DNA of 64,000 nt, taken from NCBI GenBank assembly GCA_037951105.1, contig JBAMJV010007707.1, positions 124,001 through 188,000 of the forward strand. The letters run 5' to 3'. Below are positions 26,701 to 36,700 of the stretch, piece by piece. Both the position numbers and the translations under genes were made by a program. Every line of letters begins with the position of its first letter. The stretch's first letter is position 1. The DNA is from Echinarachnius parma (taxonomy: Eukaryota > Echinodermata > Echinoidea > Clypeasteroida > Echinarachniidae). The notes below the pieces were generated by a model that worked only from the letters and a program-made list of their open reading frames with translations, was not told the origin of the DNA and did not search any database.

Positions 26701-27262
26701 ATAATCAAAAATGGGCAAAATTTTAAAGAAACGGTTTGACCGCGCATTGGTTGCTAGGCGCGGCCGTAACTTAGCAACCGAATGACTTCGGGGCAAAAAA
26801 TGTTGGGGTTTTCCGTCAGACACTAATTGGGGGAACAATTGGTGCGAATTTTAGCAAAATCGAAGGGGGTCGGGTGACAAAATGTCTGAAGTGAAAATTG
26901 TCATGCCTCATGAGTCATGGTCAGTGTTTCATTTAAAAATAATTGTGAATGTGAGTTTATCTGTGACCGAGTAATTGTGACTTGTGTAACATTTAATTCA
27001 TCTAGCCTGTAGCCGTACGTATAAGTATTACTATTATAACAACAACAACAAACAAGTATTTCCTATTTATTCATGGTTCCCCATTTTCATATTCCTTTTC
27101 AAACAAAGGTGCATACACGTTCACGCGACCCCATTTGCAACGGCTTGGTCCCCCGAAGCTACCCCGACAGGATACATACCCAGTTGACCCAGAGCGGCTC
27201 CCTGTTGTAATTTCATCGTCGCTCCACATTTTTTCGCTGTCGTTTTTCTGCGGCTGAGACAT
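14731..27262 (-). CDS. Unrecognised acidic Ser-rich protein with C-terminal coiled coil
   Basis: Seven exons in transcription order join in phase: 27262-27180, 21419-20582, 20193-19264, 18837-18718, 17753-17654, 15223-15129, 14784-14731, giving 739 residues. Exon 1 (MSQPQKNDSEKMWSDDE...) is acidic. Exon 2 opens with a D/E-rich stretch, then IFMGPIT and KLRRKTVLYRPGFRG, followed by a Ser/Glu-rich region. Exon 3 holds degenerate repeats around KEN(Y/C)NP, then 12-residue repeats of the QPLxESPSITK type, and ends in a charged heptad-like helix (IEEKRAMLARLRAEKESL) at about 590-617. There are no signal peptide, membrane segments or catalytic motifs, so a soluble scaffold-like protein is inferred. 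The acidic FxGP motif faintly recalls the N-terminus of GTSE1; this is only a hint from memory. Exon 1 is the least certain part: phase and a GTATGT donor fit, but the intron carries a 3.5 kb transposon. Confidence 0.7.
14895..15059. mobile_element. Pogo/Tigger-like MITE, copy 4
   Basis: CAGTGGAACCTTGTTATAATG opens the element and AACAAGGCTCCACTG closes it, as in the elements at 10412 and 11106. The bordering TA is degraded. It lies in the last intron of the minus-strand gene. Confidence 0.65.
15285..15618. mobile_element. TTAA-bounded palindromic MITE, family F4
   Basis: TTAA flanks both sides (15281-15284 and 15619-15622). AGGGCAATGCAACTCAAG begins the element and CTTGAGTTGCATTGCCCT ends it; arms of about 120 bases also share CTCCGACTCAGATTTCTGC. 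There is no coding content. The TTAA target is typical of piggyBac-like elements, but the AGGG terminus is not diagnostic. Confidence 0.75.
15625..17335. repeat. Dispersed repeat R6 split by a DNA element
   Basis: The flanks 15625-15787 and 17239-17335 match the flanks of the palindrome at 53197 (AACCTGAATC, TGGTGG, CCAAAA and a distal GACCAG). They form one copy of repeat R6, interrupted by the element at 15788-17238. R6 shares GGTTGCC-type motifs with the GGGCAAGT family and may be related to it. Confidence 0.5.
15788..17238. mobile_element. 1.45 kb DNA element with GTACGTCCGTAAC repeats
   Basis: Inverted ends AGGGGCAATTCCATAA and TTATGGAATTGCCCT enclose AT-rich sequence. The motif GTACGTCCGTAAC or its reverse occurs about seven times (near 16143, 16289 reverse, 16310, 16836, 16850, 17043, 17213). 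The 85-residue and 107-residue open frames inside show no recognisable domain. A non-autonomous DNA transposon whose repeats bind the transposase is inferred; the superfamily is unknown. Confidence 0.65.
18000..18205 (-). mobile_element. tRNA-derived SINE, reverse orientation
   Basis: On the minus strand GTGTGGCAAGTAAGGTAGAG resembles an A box and GCATTCAAATCC a B box about 35 bases later, followed by GTGTATGCCCACTG. The same body sequence appears near 43785 (GTGTATGCCCACAG), and a second A-box-like head at 43427. Confidence 0.5.
18265..18610 (-). repeat. GGGCAAGT dispersed repeat, copy 3 (reverse)
   Basis: It opens AGGGCTCGACACTAGCACTTG on the plus strand and contains several GGGCAAGTA motifs (18313, 18534, 18573). 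It ends in TTAATGTGGAGG, the reverse of the CCACACTAA start of copies 1 and 2. It lies in an intron of the minus-strand gene. Confidence 0.6.
21590..21764. mobile_element. Pogo-like MITE with CCTAAGTCGAA repeats
   Basis: CAGTCAACTCTGCCTAAGTCG at the left and CTTAAGCAGAGTTGACTG at the right are inverted, with TA on both sides. The interior is built from AGTCGAA motifs. The plan is the same as the GTTATAACG elements, with a different motif. Confidence 0.75.
21851..22115 (-). pseudogene. Duplicate of exon 2 head, still open, no donor
   Basis: After a TTTTTAG acceptor this segment encodes an acidic stretch, FFGPVT and KLRRKTEVYRPGFRG, parallel to IFMGPIT and KLRRKTVLYRPGFRG of exon 2, in the same phase. 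It stays open for 87 codons to a TAA, but I see no GT donor near the expected place. It is either a decayed tandem copy or an alternative terminal exon giving a short isoform. The preserved motif argues for an older copy kept under constraint for some time. Confidence 0.55.
22392..23051. mobile_element. TA-flanked element, CAGGGTGTTTATAAAAAAGCGG ends
   Basis: The left end reads CAGGGTGTTTATAAAAAAGC and the right end GCTTTTTTATAAACACTCTG, each next to TA. GGAACCCAACTTCCACC is shared by both ends. About 660 bases long, with no credible protein. Confidence 0.75.
23392..26880. mobile_element. 3.5 kb foldback element with nested tandem repeats
   Basis: Arms of about 550 bases (about 23430-23983 and 26323-26879) are inverted copies, bordered by GTCACCCGACCCCCTTCG and its reverse. 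The interior has two parts. At 24300-25020 seven copies of a near-palindrome, GTAACGTATGTTAC, occur (24301, 24478, 24501, 24653, 24677, 24821, 25009). At 25480-26310 about four and a half units of roughly 195 bases repeat (GGGAATTGGCAGACATT, TTGCTACCGGAACGTTTAA, GACGAAAATGGTCGTAAAC). No transposase frame is seen. It lies in the first intron of the minus-strand gene. Confidence 0.75.
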
Positions 27263-27700
27263 TCTTTGAGACCGTTCCTTCACATAAATCCGTTCGAAAT
27301 AAATATGTGCAACAGCTCCAGGTATGTATAAACAAGGAAATATATTTTTTCACGAAATACAGTGTAATAGAAGATGGTATTTTGATCACTCACGCCAATC
27401 TTTTCGGTGAGAATCGCAGTTTAAATCTCGCGTATTTTCATTGGCGAATCAGCTGTGCTTGGGTCAAAGGTCAACTTTGCCCTAAAAGCATAGTCTTTTA
27501 GACCAGTCACTTCTTTTACCCACGTTTAGCCATGCCCACGGTACGGTATTGTTCTGTGTGCACAGAAACGCACGCAGTATCTGGTAGAGTAAGCCTACCT
27601 GTTGCTAAGCGTTATAACGTACATTACAACGTGTAAAATGCGCTGAGGGTCTGAAAATAGCAAAGTAATTGCTGGGGTGGCATTTTCCCATTACAATTTG
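27263..27700. promoter_or_regulatory. Possible shared divergent promoter
   Basis: The interval lies between the inferred start of the minus-strand gene (27262) and a GC-richer stretch with a plausible first exon of TTLL4 ending at a CTGAG/GTATGA donor near 28016. No TATA box or defined factor site can be claimed; the assignment rests on gene geometry. Confidence 0.3.
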
Positions 27701-28016
27701 AGTGAAATCACCATCTCAAGAATGTTATTCATGGATCATCGGACTTGATACTGATGCCAACAGTTATGTTTGCCAAGTCGTAAATGACAGCCCAAAGATC
27801 GCCAGTTATCGGTTAGCTCAGCTCAGCCGACGGCGCGGTGTAGGCGGCAAGCGGTTTCTCACTGTTATGCCACGCCGAGCCACCGGGCCGGGCACGCCAT
27901 CGCGAGGGGCAAGCTCCGACCAGGTGTTCAGCCAGCACAATGGACAACACAGGACCGGACTGTCAACGTTTTAGTCAGTCTTTAGACTTCAGTTTAGCCT
28001 CACTGAGATGCTGAGG
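27640..28016 (+). other. Candidate non-coding first exon of TTLL4
   Basis: GC-rich sequence ends in CTGAG followed by GTATGA, a usable donor, and a matching acceptor (TTTTTTCAG) sits at 30652-30660 ahead of the coding start. The intervening 2.6 kb would be a 5' UTR intron holding both long foldback elements. A 90-codon open frame here has no recognisable domain. Confidence 0.3.
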
Positions 28017-28135
28017 TATGATTTTATTCAAGTCACAAGGTCTTATTCATTTATTGTTTGTTTGATTCAAACTCGAGGATGAGCTGAGCTGCGCATGTTA
28101 AATGTTTAAAATTAAATTGACTGTTTGTAATCATC

Positions 28136-29124
28136 TAGATCGACAAATCTATCGCTTTCATGGCCTTTTTGACATTATTATTGTTATTTTCACTGTCGGC
28201 ATTCTAGCGATAGACGCGACCGATACGCGGTGCCTTAAGAGGCAAGAACACCGTAGCTCTACAGTAAAAGTTACTTACGGAAAATCATTTTTTTTTGCAC
28301 ATAAAACACAACATATTTAGTATTTTGAGCGACATTTGTAGCCCTATCAATACATTTAGGGCTGTTATAATACTTTAACTCACCGATCTCGTGTGTCACT
28401 ATACATGTCATTCTATAATTACGGCGAATTGTGAGATTTTCCACAATTTTCCATCACTCTTCGTCGGTCTTTCGCCGTTCAAACTGCCGTTATCGTACAC
28501 AGATGCAATAATTACGGTATCGCTAGCGTGCACACAAAAAAAAAAAAAAAAAAAAACGACGCAAAATTTAAATGAGTTATTTGACTTGACAAACTGTTAC
28601 CGCTACCGAATAATTATTGGAATCACTGGCCCACAATTATTTGCTAAAAATGTAGCGGTAACAGTTTGTCAAGTCAAATAACTCATTTAAATTTTGCGTC
28701 GTTTTTTTTTTTTTTTTTTTTTGTGTGCACGCTAGCGATACCGTAATTATTGCATCTGTGTACGATAACGGCAGTTTGAACGGCGAAAGACCGACGAAGA
28801 GTGATGGAAAATTGTGGAAAATCTCACAATTCGCCGTAATTATAGAATGACATGTATAGTGACACACGAGATGGGTGAGTTAAAGTATTATAACAGCCCT
28901 AAATGTATTGATAGGGCTACAAATGTCGCTCAAAATACTAAATATGTTGTGTTTTATGTGCAAAAAAAAATGATTTTCCGTAAGTAACTTTTACTGTAGA
29001 GCTACGGTGTTCTTGCCTCTTAAGGCACCGCGTATCGGTCGCGTCTATCGCTAGAATGCCGACAGTGAAAATAACAATAATAATGTCAAAAAGGCCATGA
29101 AAGCGATAGATTTGTCGATCTAGT
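28136..29124. mobile_element. Long foldback element, copy 1 (about 480-base arms)
   Basis: The left arm (from TAGATCGACAAATCTATCGC) and right arm (to GCGATAGATTTGTCGATCTA) are nearly perfect inverted copies around a spacer of about 40 bases centred near 28625. Each arm includes a run of about 20 A or T. GTAATCATC borders both sides, a 9-base target duplication. Long arms and a 9-base duplication fit Mutator-like foldbacks, but no transposase is present. Confidence 0.8.
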
Positions 29125-29273
29125 AATCATCATGACATGACAATGAGTCAATAATGACAATGTCCAACGAACATGACAAAGTCAATGAGATTTGTCATGT
29201 TTGTTTCAATTTCAATGCAAAACCATGGTTGTTTGTTTGTTTTTAAGACAAAAACAAAATGTCTAGAAAGAGT

Positions 29274-30122
29274 AGATCAACAAATCTATCGCTTTCATGG
29301 CCTTTTTGACATTATTATTGTTATTTTCACTGTCTGCATTCTAGCGATAGACGCGACCGATACAAGGTGCCTTAAGAGGCAAGAACACCGTAGCTCTACA
29401 GTAAAAGTTACTTACGGGAAATCATTTTTGTTTGCACATAAAACACCACATTCTCACACTTTGAGCGACATTTGTAGCCCTATCAATACATTTAGGGCTG
29501 CTATAATAATTAAACTCGCCGATCTCGTGTGTCGCTATACATGTCATTCTATAATTACGGCGATTTGTGATATTTTCCACGATTTTCCATGACTCTTCAT
29601 CGGTCTGTCGCGGTACTTTTTGTTCAAACTGCATAATATAATGTGCTTCCGGATGCGCGAAAAAATTTGAAGTTCTGTATAGCAGCTTTGCAGCGCGCGC
29701 GCTGTACCGTCTTTGACCGTACCTAGCTATACAGAACTTAAATTTTTTCGCGCATCCGGAAGCACATTATATTATGCAGTTTGAACAAAAAGTACCGCGA
29801 CAGACCGATGAAGAGTCATGGAAAATCGTGGAAAATATCACAAATCGCCGTAATTATAGAATGACATGTATAGCGACACACGAGATCGGTGAGTTTAATT
29901 ATTATAGCAGCCCTAAATGTATTGATAGGGCTACAAATGTCGCTCAAAGTGTGAGAATGTGCAAACAAAAATGATTTCCCGTAAGTAACTTTTACTGTAG
30001 AGCTACGGTGTTCTTGCCTCTTAAGGCACCGTGTATCGGTCGCGTCTATCGCTAGAATGCCGACAGTGAAAATAACAATAATAATGTCAAAAAGGCCATG
30101 AAAGCGATAGATTTGTCGATCT
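29274..30122. mobile_element. Long foldback element, copy 2
   Basis: The same arms as the element at 28136, but the centre is different: the arms extend through GTTCAAACTGCATAATATAA and ATGCGCGAAAAAATTTG to a GC-rich GCGCGCGCGCTG core near 29700. TAGAAAGAG borders both sides (the right copy overlaps the terminal TA). The arm peptides read in both directions are palindrome artefacts. Confidence 0.8.
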
Positions 30123-30390
30123 AGAAAGAGAGGAGAGTAAAGTTTTCCGAGAAGTAGTTCAATGCTAATTGGCAATTGCTAAGTTAAAACTTAAACTTAA
30201 AGTTCTTTGTAAATTACATGAACATGTATGATGTAGGTTAGTGAAAATGAAATTACAAATTTTACATAATCTGAAATGTTGCACTTTGTCTTTGTGTGCA
30301 AGAATGACTAAGTGTGGGTATCTGTTCCTGAGGCTATACTGTTTAATGATTACAAATATTTTTATGTAATAACTAATAATGCTAAGTAGA

Positions 30391-30546
30391 AGATTGGAAT
30401 GCATTCTCTTTGAAGACGTGCCCAACAACTTGGTATGCATGACTAAAAGAACCCATAATAAATCAATGTAATTTGCATAGCGCATCGATTCTTTTAGTTA
30501 CGCATGCCAGGTCGTGGGCACGTCTTCAAAGAGAATGCCGATTGGA
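30391..30546. repeat. Hairpin-forming inverted repeat
   Basis: GGCATTCTCTTTGAAGACGTG-type sequence at 30394 and its reverse ending near 30546 form arms of about 60 bases, including GGTATGCATGACTAAAAGAA. It is a small MITE-like palindrome in the presumed 5' UTR intron of TTLL4. Confidence 0.6.
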
Positions 30547-30787
30547 ACAATATTCTTAATGATTTCTGATTTTGCTAGTTTCATCTTAAATTTCATCTTA
30601 AAATTACTACTACTTGTAATATTTGTTGTCACATTTTAACAAATTTGTTCCCTTTTTTCAGATGGATTAGCTATTTGATGATGAACAAAATGCGGAAGGC
30701 AGGGGAGAATCGAGTCATTGAGCAAACCATTTGTCTTCAAAAACATTTGAACAAAAGTAGGTGATCTTCCAGTTCCGAGCATTCGCA

Positions 30788-33700
30788 ATGGCGACTGCAA
30801 CGCAGATCGAAGAGATACGATCCACGCTGCAGCGGGGTCTCGAAAACCTTGCCCTGTCGGGGAACTTGAAGCCATTACCCCTGCGGCAGCAAGTGGAGCG
30901 CCCCACGTTGAGAAGCAGTAGGGCAATCCCAGGCCTTGATGTGGATCCAATGTCGGGAGTCAGTAAAGTCAAGCCGCCGAGCAACAACAAAGCCAAGAGC
31001 AACAACCGATCAAGTATAGGTGGATCTGTAAGTGACAGCGATGGGTACCACAGGCCGGGCAGTGCCAGAGAACTGGCAGGAATTGTGTCAACGCCTTTCG
31101 CAAGGAATCGTAACAGTAGCTTAGATAGCGCCGTAAGACAATCCCCCCTGAACAGTAAACCCCCAGTTGGCGGTGCAAGGACTAGACAGAATCGGCCCAC
31201 GAGCGCGGCCAGCAAACGCGGCCAGCCGGCCATATCAAAAACTCGAAGCTTCACTCCCATGAATCAGAGATCGGCGGAGGCGAGGTCTTCCAGCATTGGC
31301 AAGGGGAGGCCTTTGCCCCACCCGCCTCCCTCTGCCAGTCCGGACAAGAAGAGGGATGCTGGGTCGATAGGGTCATCTCCTTCTAGGACTAGGAGCATCA
31401 GTCAGCAGAGTAAAGATGGGCGAGTGAGGGGGAAGAGGAAAGAGAGCATGTCGGAGGATGGGGAGGAGTGGTGCGACGTGGACGAGGGGGAGGAGGACAA
31501 CTTTGATCCGCTGACGAGGTGAGGTCATTTGCTAGCCCTTGTAATTGTAAATAAACCGTAAGTAACAGTCTGAAAATTACTTAAAATATATGTATCCATT
31601 TCAATTAAACTTTTCATTTTACTTAAATTCTGATTGAGGTAATAGTTTATTTATTTACAATCATTTCATTGATACAAATAAAAAACACTATAAAAAAAGG
31701 ATTCATGAACAAAATAATATAGATCTACTTCATTAAATGACTTTGTATTAATTATTTGACTTGATTATCAAGCTATTTACAATATATTTGTTAATGATTT
31801 CTAAAGTAATTTTTACAAAATTGTTATTATGACTTCGATCATAGTGAGATTTGCTTGAATCCGCCCAACATAATTTTAATTACATTGACTTTAATTTAAG
31901 TTTTTGGCATATTGTTTATCTTTCTGTTTTATGTTTTGTTCAAAGTAGTGAGCGGATGCCAGCCGATGGTGCCTCCTATGATGACTTTGATGAGGATGAT
32001 GGATTGGATGGTCTTGATGAAGATGGGATGGATGATGGTGAGTAACAAAATCGAAATGGGGCTCACAAATTAGTGCTGCCCGCTTATCAAGGGCCGCTAC
32101 AAATGTACTCTGTGCCAATCAAATGTAATTTATGCAATGTTAAATAAAAATAATAGGCCTTTAAAAATTGTCAACCATATATCAGGATTTGTAATTTGTT
32201 TAGGGCCACTAATGTCACATTTTGAGGCAATAACATTGACAAATCTTAATTTTACTTGCCCGACTGGGCCACAAGATTTAAAAGTTAATTTTGCGCACTA
32301 CATAGCATTAAAGGAGGGGTGTAATCCCGGCTTTGATTCAGGTTTATAGCTTTAAATATGTGCCTTTATTGATATACCACACTCTTTTTTTTCAAAGAAA
32401 TCCTTAAGTTGGGAAAAAAAGGTAAATTTCATGCAACTTTTTTGCTTTATTACGCATCAGCGTTCCATGCTCCTAAAAAAAGTCATTTATAGCAGAGCGG
32501 AAATGTGCGCACGTGTCACCCGATTCATGACATCACATGCAGACCGCAACGCGGAGGAATGTGCATTGTTTACATGCAGAGCCTATGACTTGCTTGTAAA
32601 ACAAACTCGTTTTTGCTTGTAAATTGAGGTTTTACTGAAAATGCTTAAGAATTGCTAAGAAATGAATTGTAGGATGATGCAGCTACACATCTGAGTGTAT
32701 ATCGTCCATGATATAAACCTGAACAAATGTTTGCAAATATTGAAACAAATGGAAATAATATCTCTGTGTCAACGTGAGTATTGCACTCAGCGTGTACGTC
32801 TATGACCGAGCTAAACTGCGATTGCCTGCAGGTGACGTCACAAAGATGACGTAATTTTTTGTTCGCCCGGGACTCAGTTTTTTTACGGGGGTTCCGAAAG
32901 TGAATTTACAAGTTGATTTTTTTATTTTACCGGGTTTTCCCACGAGGAAAATATGTTTGTATTAGTAATCTTCATGAAAATCTACCTTAGATACAATAAA
33001 ACCCAATTTTGAGGCAGTTTTCTTGTCACCATACCTTTAACCTTCACCACCCCAGTAGGCCTATCACAGGGGTGTGAGACCTCCGATTTAAATCGGAATT
33101 CCGACTTTTTGCCTCAAACAGCAATCTTCATATTCCGCTTATTTTTAATTTCTAATTTCCGATTATTTTGAGTATTAGCACTCAATGGTTTAGCATATTT
33201 TTGATGACATATCGAGTGCTACAGTGTACAACGTACTAATTTCGTATTTAGCACATGCGGAAATTGCACACGGGTGCATTCAGCGGCGAGGTTTAGCTTG
33301 CGGCATGGCACTTCACCTGAACGAACACGCGCCTGTGCTTCCCGCAGCGCTAGCATGCACACCGCCGGTGTGGTGCTATATCCTTATATCCGTGACCTGC
33401 GAAATCCGTACCCAGTCGCAAATGCGCATGCGCTTAGACAGTTATGCCTATAGTGCGTGTCTTGCGAAAATCGTGTCCATTATTATGCCGCAATTTCATT
33501 CAAATAACAAATTGACACATGTTTTATCAAATTTTTAAATGGCGTGAATGGATTTTCTTAATCCACCGTCGGGTGTTGACAACACTTTGTGCTGCAAGGA
33601 GCCTCAAGGAGGGATTTTGCATGCTTTATTACAAATGGCATGAATGGGAACGAATTTTGCAGGCAATTTTCCCACAGGTGCGCATGCGTATTTGCGACTG

Positions 33701-36700
33701 CGTACAAATTTAGCGTGACACCGGCATGCGCTGCACACCGTACCGCCGAGTGACACGGCTGCATCGAGCCTTGAACTCCGGCCTAAGGTAAGGGACTTCG
33801 CACTTTTTTCCGATTTTTTCCGATTGCTCTCACACCCCTGCTATCAGAAAGCATTCACTTTGTTAAAGGGATAGTTGAGTTCTGGTAAGGAGAGTACAGT
33901 TTTGGTGAAACTGAATTTTAGTAACCAAAACCTGCATCATTACATTACAAACTAATATTTATAACTAGAAAGGAAAAAAAAATTACAAATGACGTAGTAA
34001 AGATCATGTTATCATTCAAAAAGAGCCGTTAAAACGTAAGAGGGCGCTCTCTAAACACTCATCGGTTTCAACCATTTTGAATTAAATATTGTGCATGTGA
34101 TGCTTTGTTGAAATAGTGATTAGATAGAGAAATAACCAACAACTATTTAAATACCTATTTTGTAACTTTTTGAAAAGAGGAAGCATTTTTTTTGAATTTT
34201 TAACGGCTGGTTCAAAATTCTCTAATAAACCCGGGGCACCGGGTTTATTACAAATTGTTATATTTATGGATATTTCAGCCGTCTCTGAACCGATTTTGAT
34301 CAAACAAAGATGATTTTATTGTTTAAATATTATGCTCTTTCAAATTTTACATTCAGTTTTTTATTACCTCGCCAAAAAAATAAGTAGTCTAGCGCCCTCT
34401 CTACCAAAACTCAACTATCCCTTTAAAGCATGTGACGAACGAACTTGTACCCTTTTTTTTTTGTTCACCTGTAACATGAAGATCTTTTTTTTTAAATATG
34501 TTAATGACATTAGTTGTTATGATAATAAATTAAATATCATTCAAATATGCACCTTCCTCAATAGCTTAAACTAATATAAAGGAATTGTATCTTGATGAGG
34601 GGTGAATGGTGAATTTGATCATTAGTTTAAAACACAAATTATGTACATTTCTTCCTTTCTTCTTTGAACAGATGAATCTGACACCTACTCAACGTACAGC
34701 ATGTCGTCCGTCAAGCGAGGACACAGCAAGGCAGGCAGCATCTCTACACTCGACGAACTTCTCAAGAAAACCAACGGGGTGGATTCCTCCATTCTCGGTG
34801 GCAAGAATAAGGCAGCTAAGGTGCATCAGCTGCTCACGACGGGGACAGACAATGCCCAGCCCCCCTTATCATCTAGTCTGTTCAGCAACGTACCTCCCAC
34901 CGTCAACTTTGTTGGGGAGGGCCAGAAAGGTAGGCTATTTTGAGTCTGCCACAAGTAAAATTTTGTTTTCAATCGGAAACACTCATGGCTATTAACTGTA
35001 TCATTTTGAAGAATAACATTACATAGGTACCAAATGTACTACCTACAAAAGATAGAAAAGATTGCGATTTCACAAACATCTATTCTAGATATTATTGGAA
35101 CTCGAATGAACCGAGTAATTAAAAGTACAATTGATCCTGAATAACATGCTGTAATGAATAAACCTATTTCTGCCATGTCATGTTGTTCCACACTCCACAG
35201 TCATGTCCCTGCCTTCGGAGTTGAGAAAACTGCTAAAGGGGAGGATGAGTTATCGCAGACCTCCACACTAACTTTTTTCTCTACTTTCCCGTTTGGGCAA
35301 GGCAAATCATAAATATTCAAGTGTGACGTGCCCAAGCAGAAAATTTACTTGCGGCTTACTTCTAGATGAGATTATTAAACCCCTTAGGATGGAAACAGCA
35401 TTTTCTATCCTGGTTAGTTCCCCGATTGGGCAAACTAACTAGGCCATGTATGAAATTTACTTGCCCTGGGCAAGTGCTAGTTGCGGAACCCTGGTTATGC
35501 CATGGGTCTATCATCAGTCCCGGATAACATATTACTAGATGAATGAACTTATTTCTACCATGTCACCTTGTTCCACAGTGATGTCTTTGCCTTGGGATCT
35601 GAGAAAACTGCTCAAGTGGAGGATGAGTCCCATCACTCCCCATGTTGTCAAGAACTGCATTGCAAGATCAGGGTTCAGGGCAACAAAAAGTAAGTTGATA
35701 ATTTTGGAACTTTAGGTTTTTTAATTACTTTTTCTATTTTGTTCAAGTCAATCTAAAGTTAATGTGAAAAAAGTATAGCAATTAGACACTCTCATCCCCC
35801 TTTGAAGTCGGTTATTATAGAAAGATTGAACATCATGTATTAAAACTTAGAAAATAATAACAGAAAATGTCAAGACAAATTTTATCAACAACAGTGTGTT
35901 CCCTACTACCTATTAATTAATGTTAATGAGTTTCTAAGGTGCGTGTTACGCTCATGTAGTATTTGAGCTTAGTTAAGATAAACAATACAAATTTACCAGC
36001 TATATTAAGTAAGAACTGCAGACATTGGCTGCAGAAGTTTACAATATATTATGAAAGTGTAAGTTTGATCAAGTTACATTTGATCATGATTGTGAACATG
36101 ACCAGAAAAAAAATTGGGATCCTTGTCCGGGAAATTTTGCTTTAAAATGTTACCTTTTCCTCATAAAAGTTGTATTCATGGACATTTCCCTCACTAAATT
36201 TTGTATTTATCAGTATCATTGATCTTGATGATCATGAATATCCTCATGAATTTATCTTTATTTATCGGTATCATTACTACTCTTTTCATTCAACAGAAGC
36301 GAATGAGTGGCTGGGGTACTGGGGCAAGCACATGAAGTCGCAGGGGTTCAAGTCGGTGCGCGAGTACCAGAAGGTCAACCACGTGCCCGGATCTTTCCAG
36401 ATCGGTCGCAAAGATCGGCTGTGGCGCAACCTGCACCGCATGCAGCTGCACCACGGAAAGAAGGACTACAATTTCTTCCCGCAAACCTATGTGCTTCCTT
36501 TCGACATGAAGCTGCTCAAACGAGCGTGGGAGGACGGCGGGACGAAGCAGAAGTGGATCCTCAAACCAGTGAGTTCATGTTTGGAAGTATTGATCTTTAC
36601 AGTTTCAGATAAATTAAAACTATATATATGTTCTATTATAGAAATTTGAAGTTATTATGAATTTGTGTTGTAAATTAGCTTTGACTCCTGGTGATGCAAT

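Noticed and set aside
27071..27179. Continuation of the exon 1 frame to a stop (VSCRGSFGGPSRCKW...)
   Set aside because: Considered as a small single-exon gene. The GTATGT donor at 27179 and phase match to exon 2 favour splicing, but an intron-retained short protein is not excluded.
28391..28867. Two identical peptides on opposite strands
   Set aside because: Produced by reading both arms of the long palindrome; not genes. The same holds for 29173-30175 and 51-899.
30715..31260. 181-codon minus-strand frame
   Set aside because: Antisense to the first coding exon of TTLL4; Leu-rich reading of the complementary strand of a Ser/Pro-rich exon.
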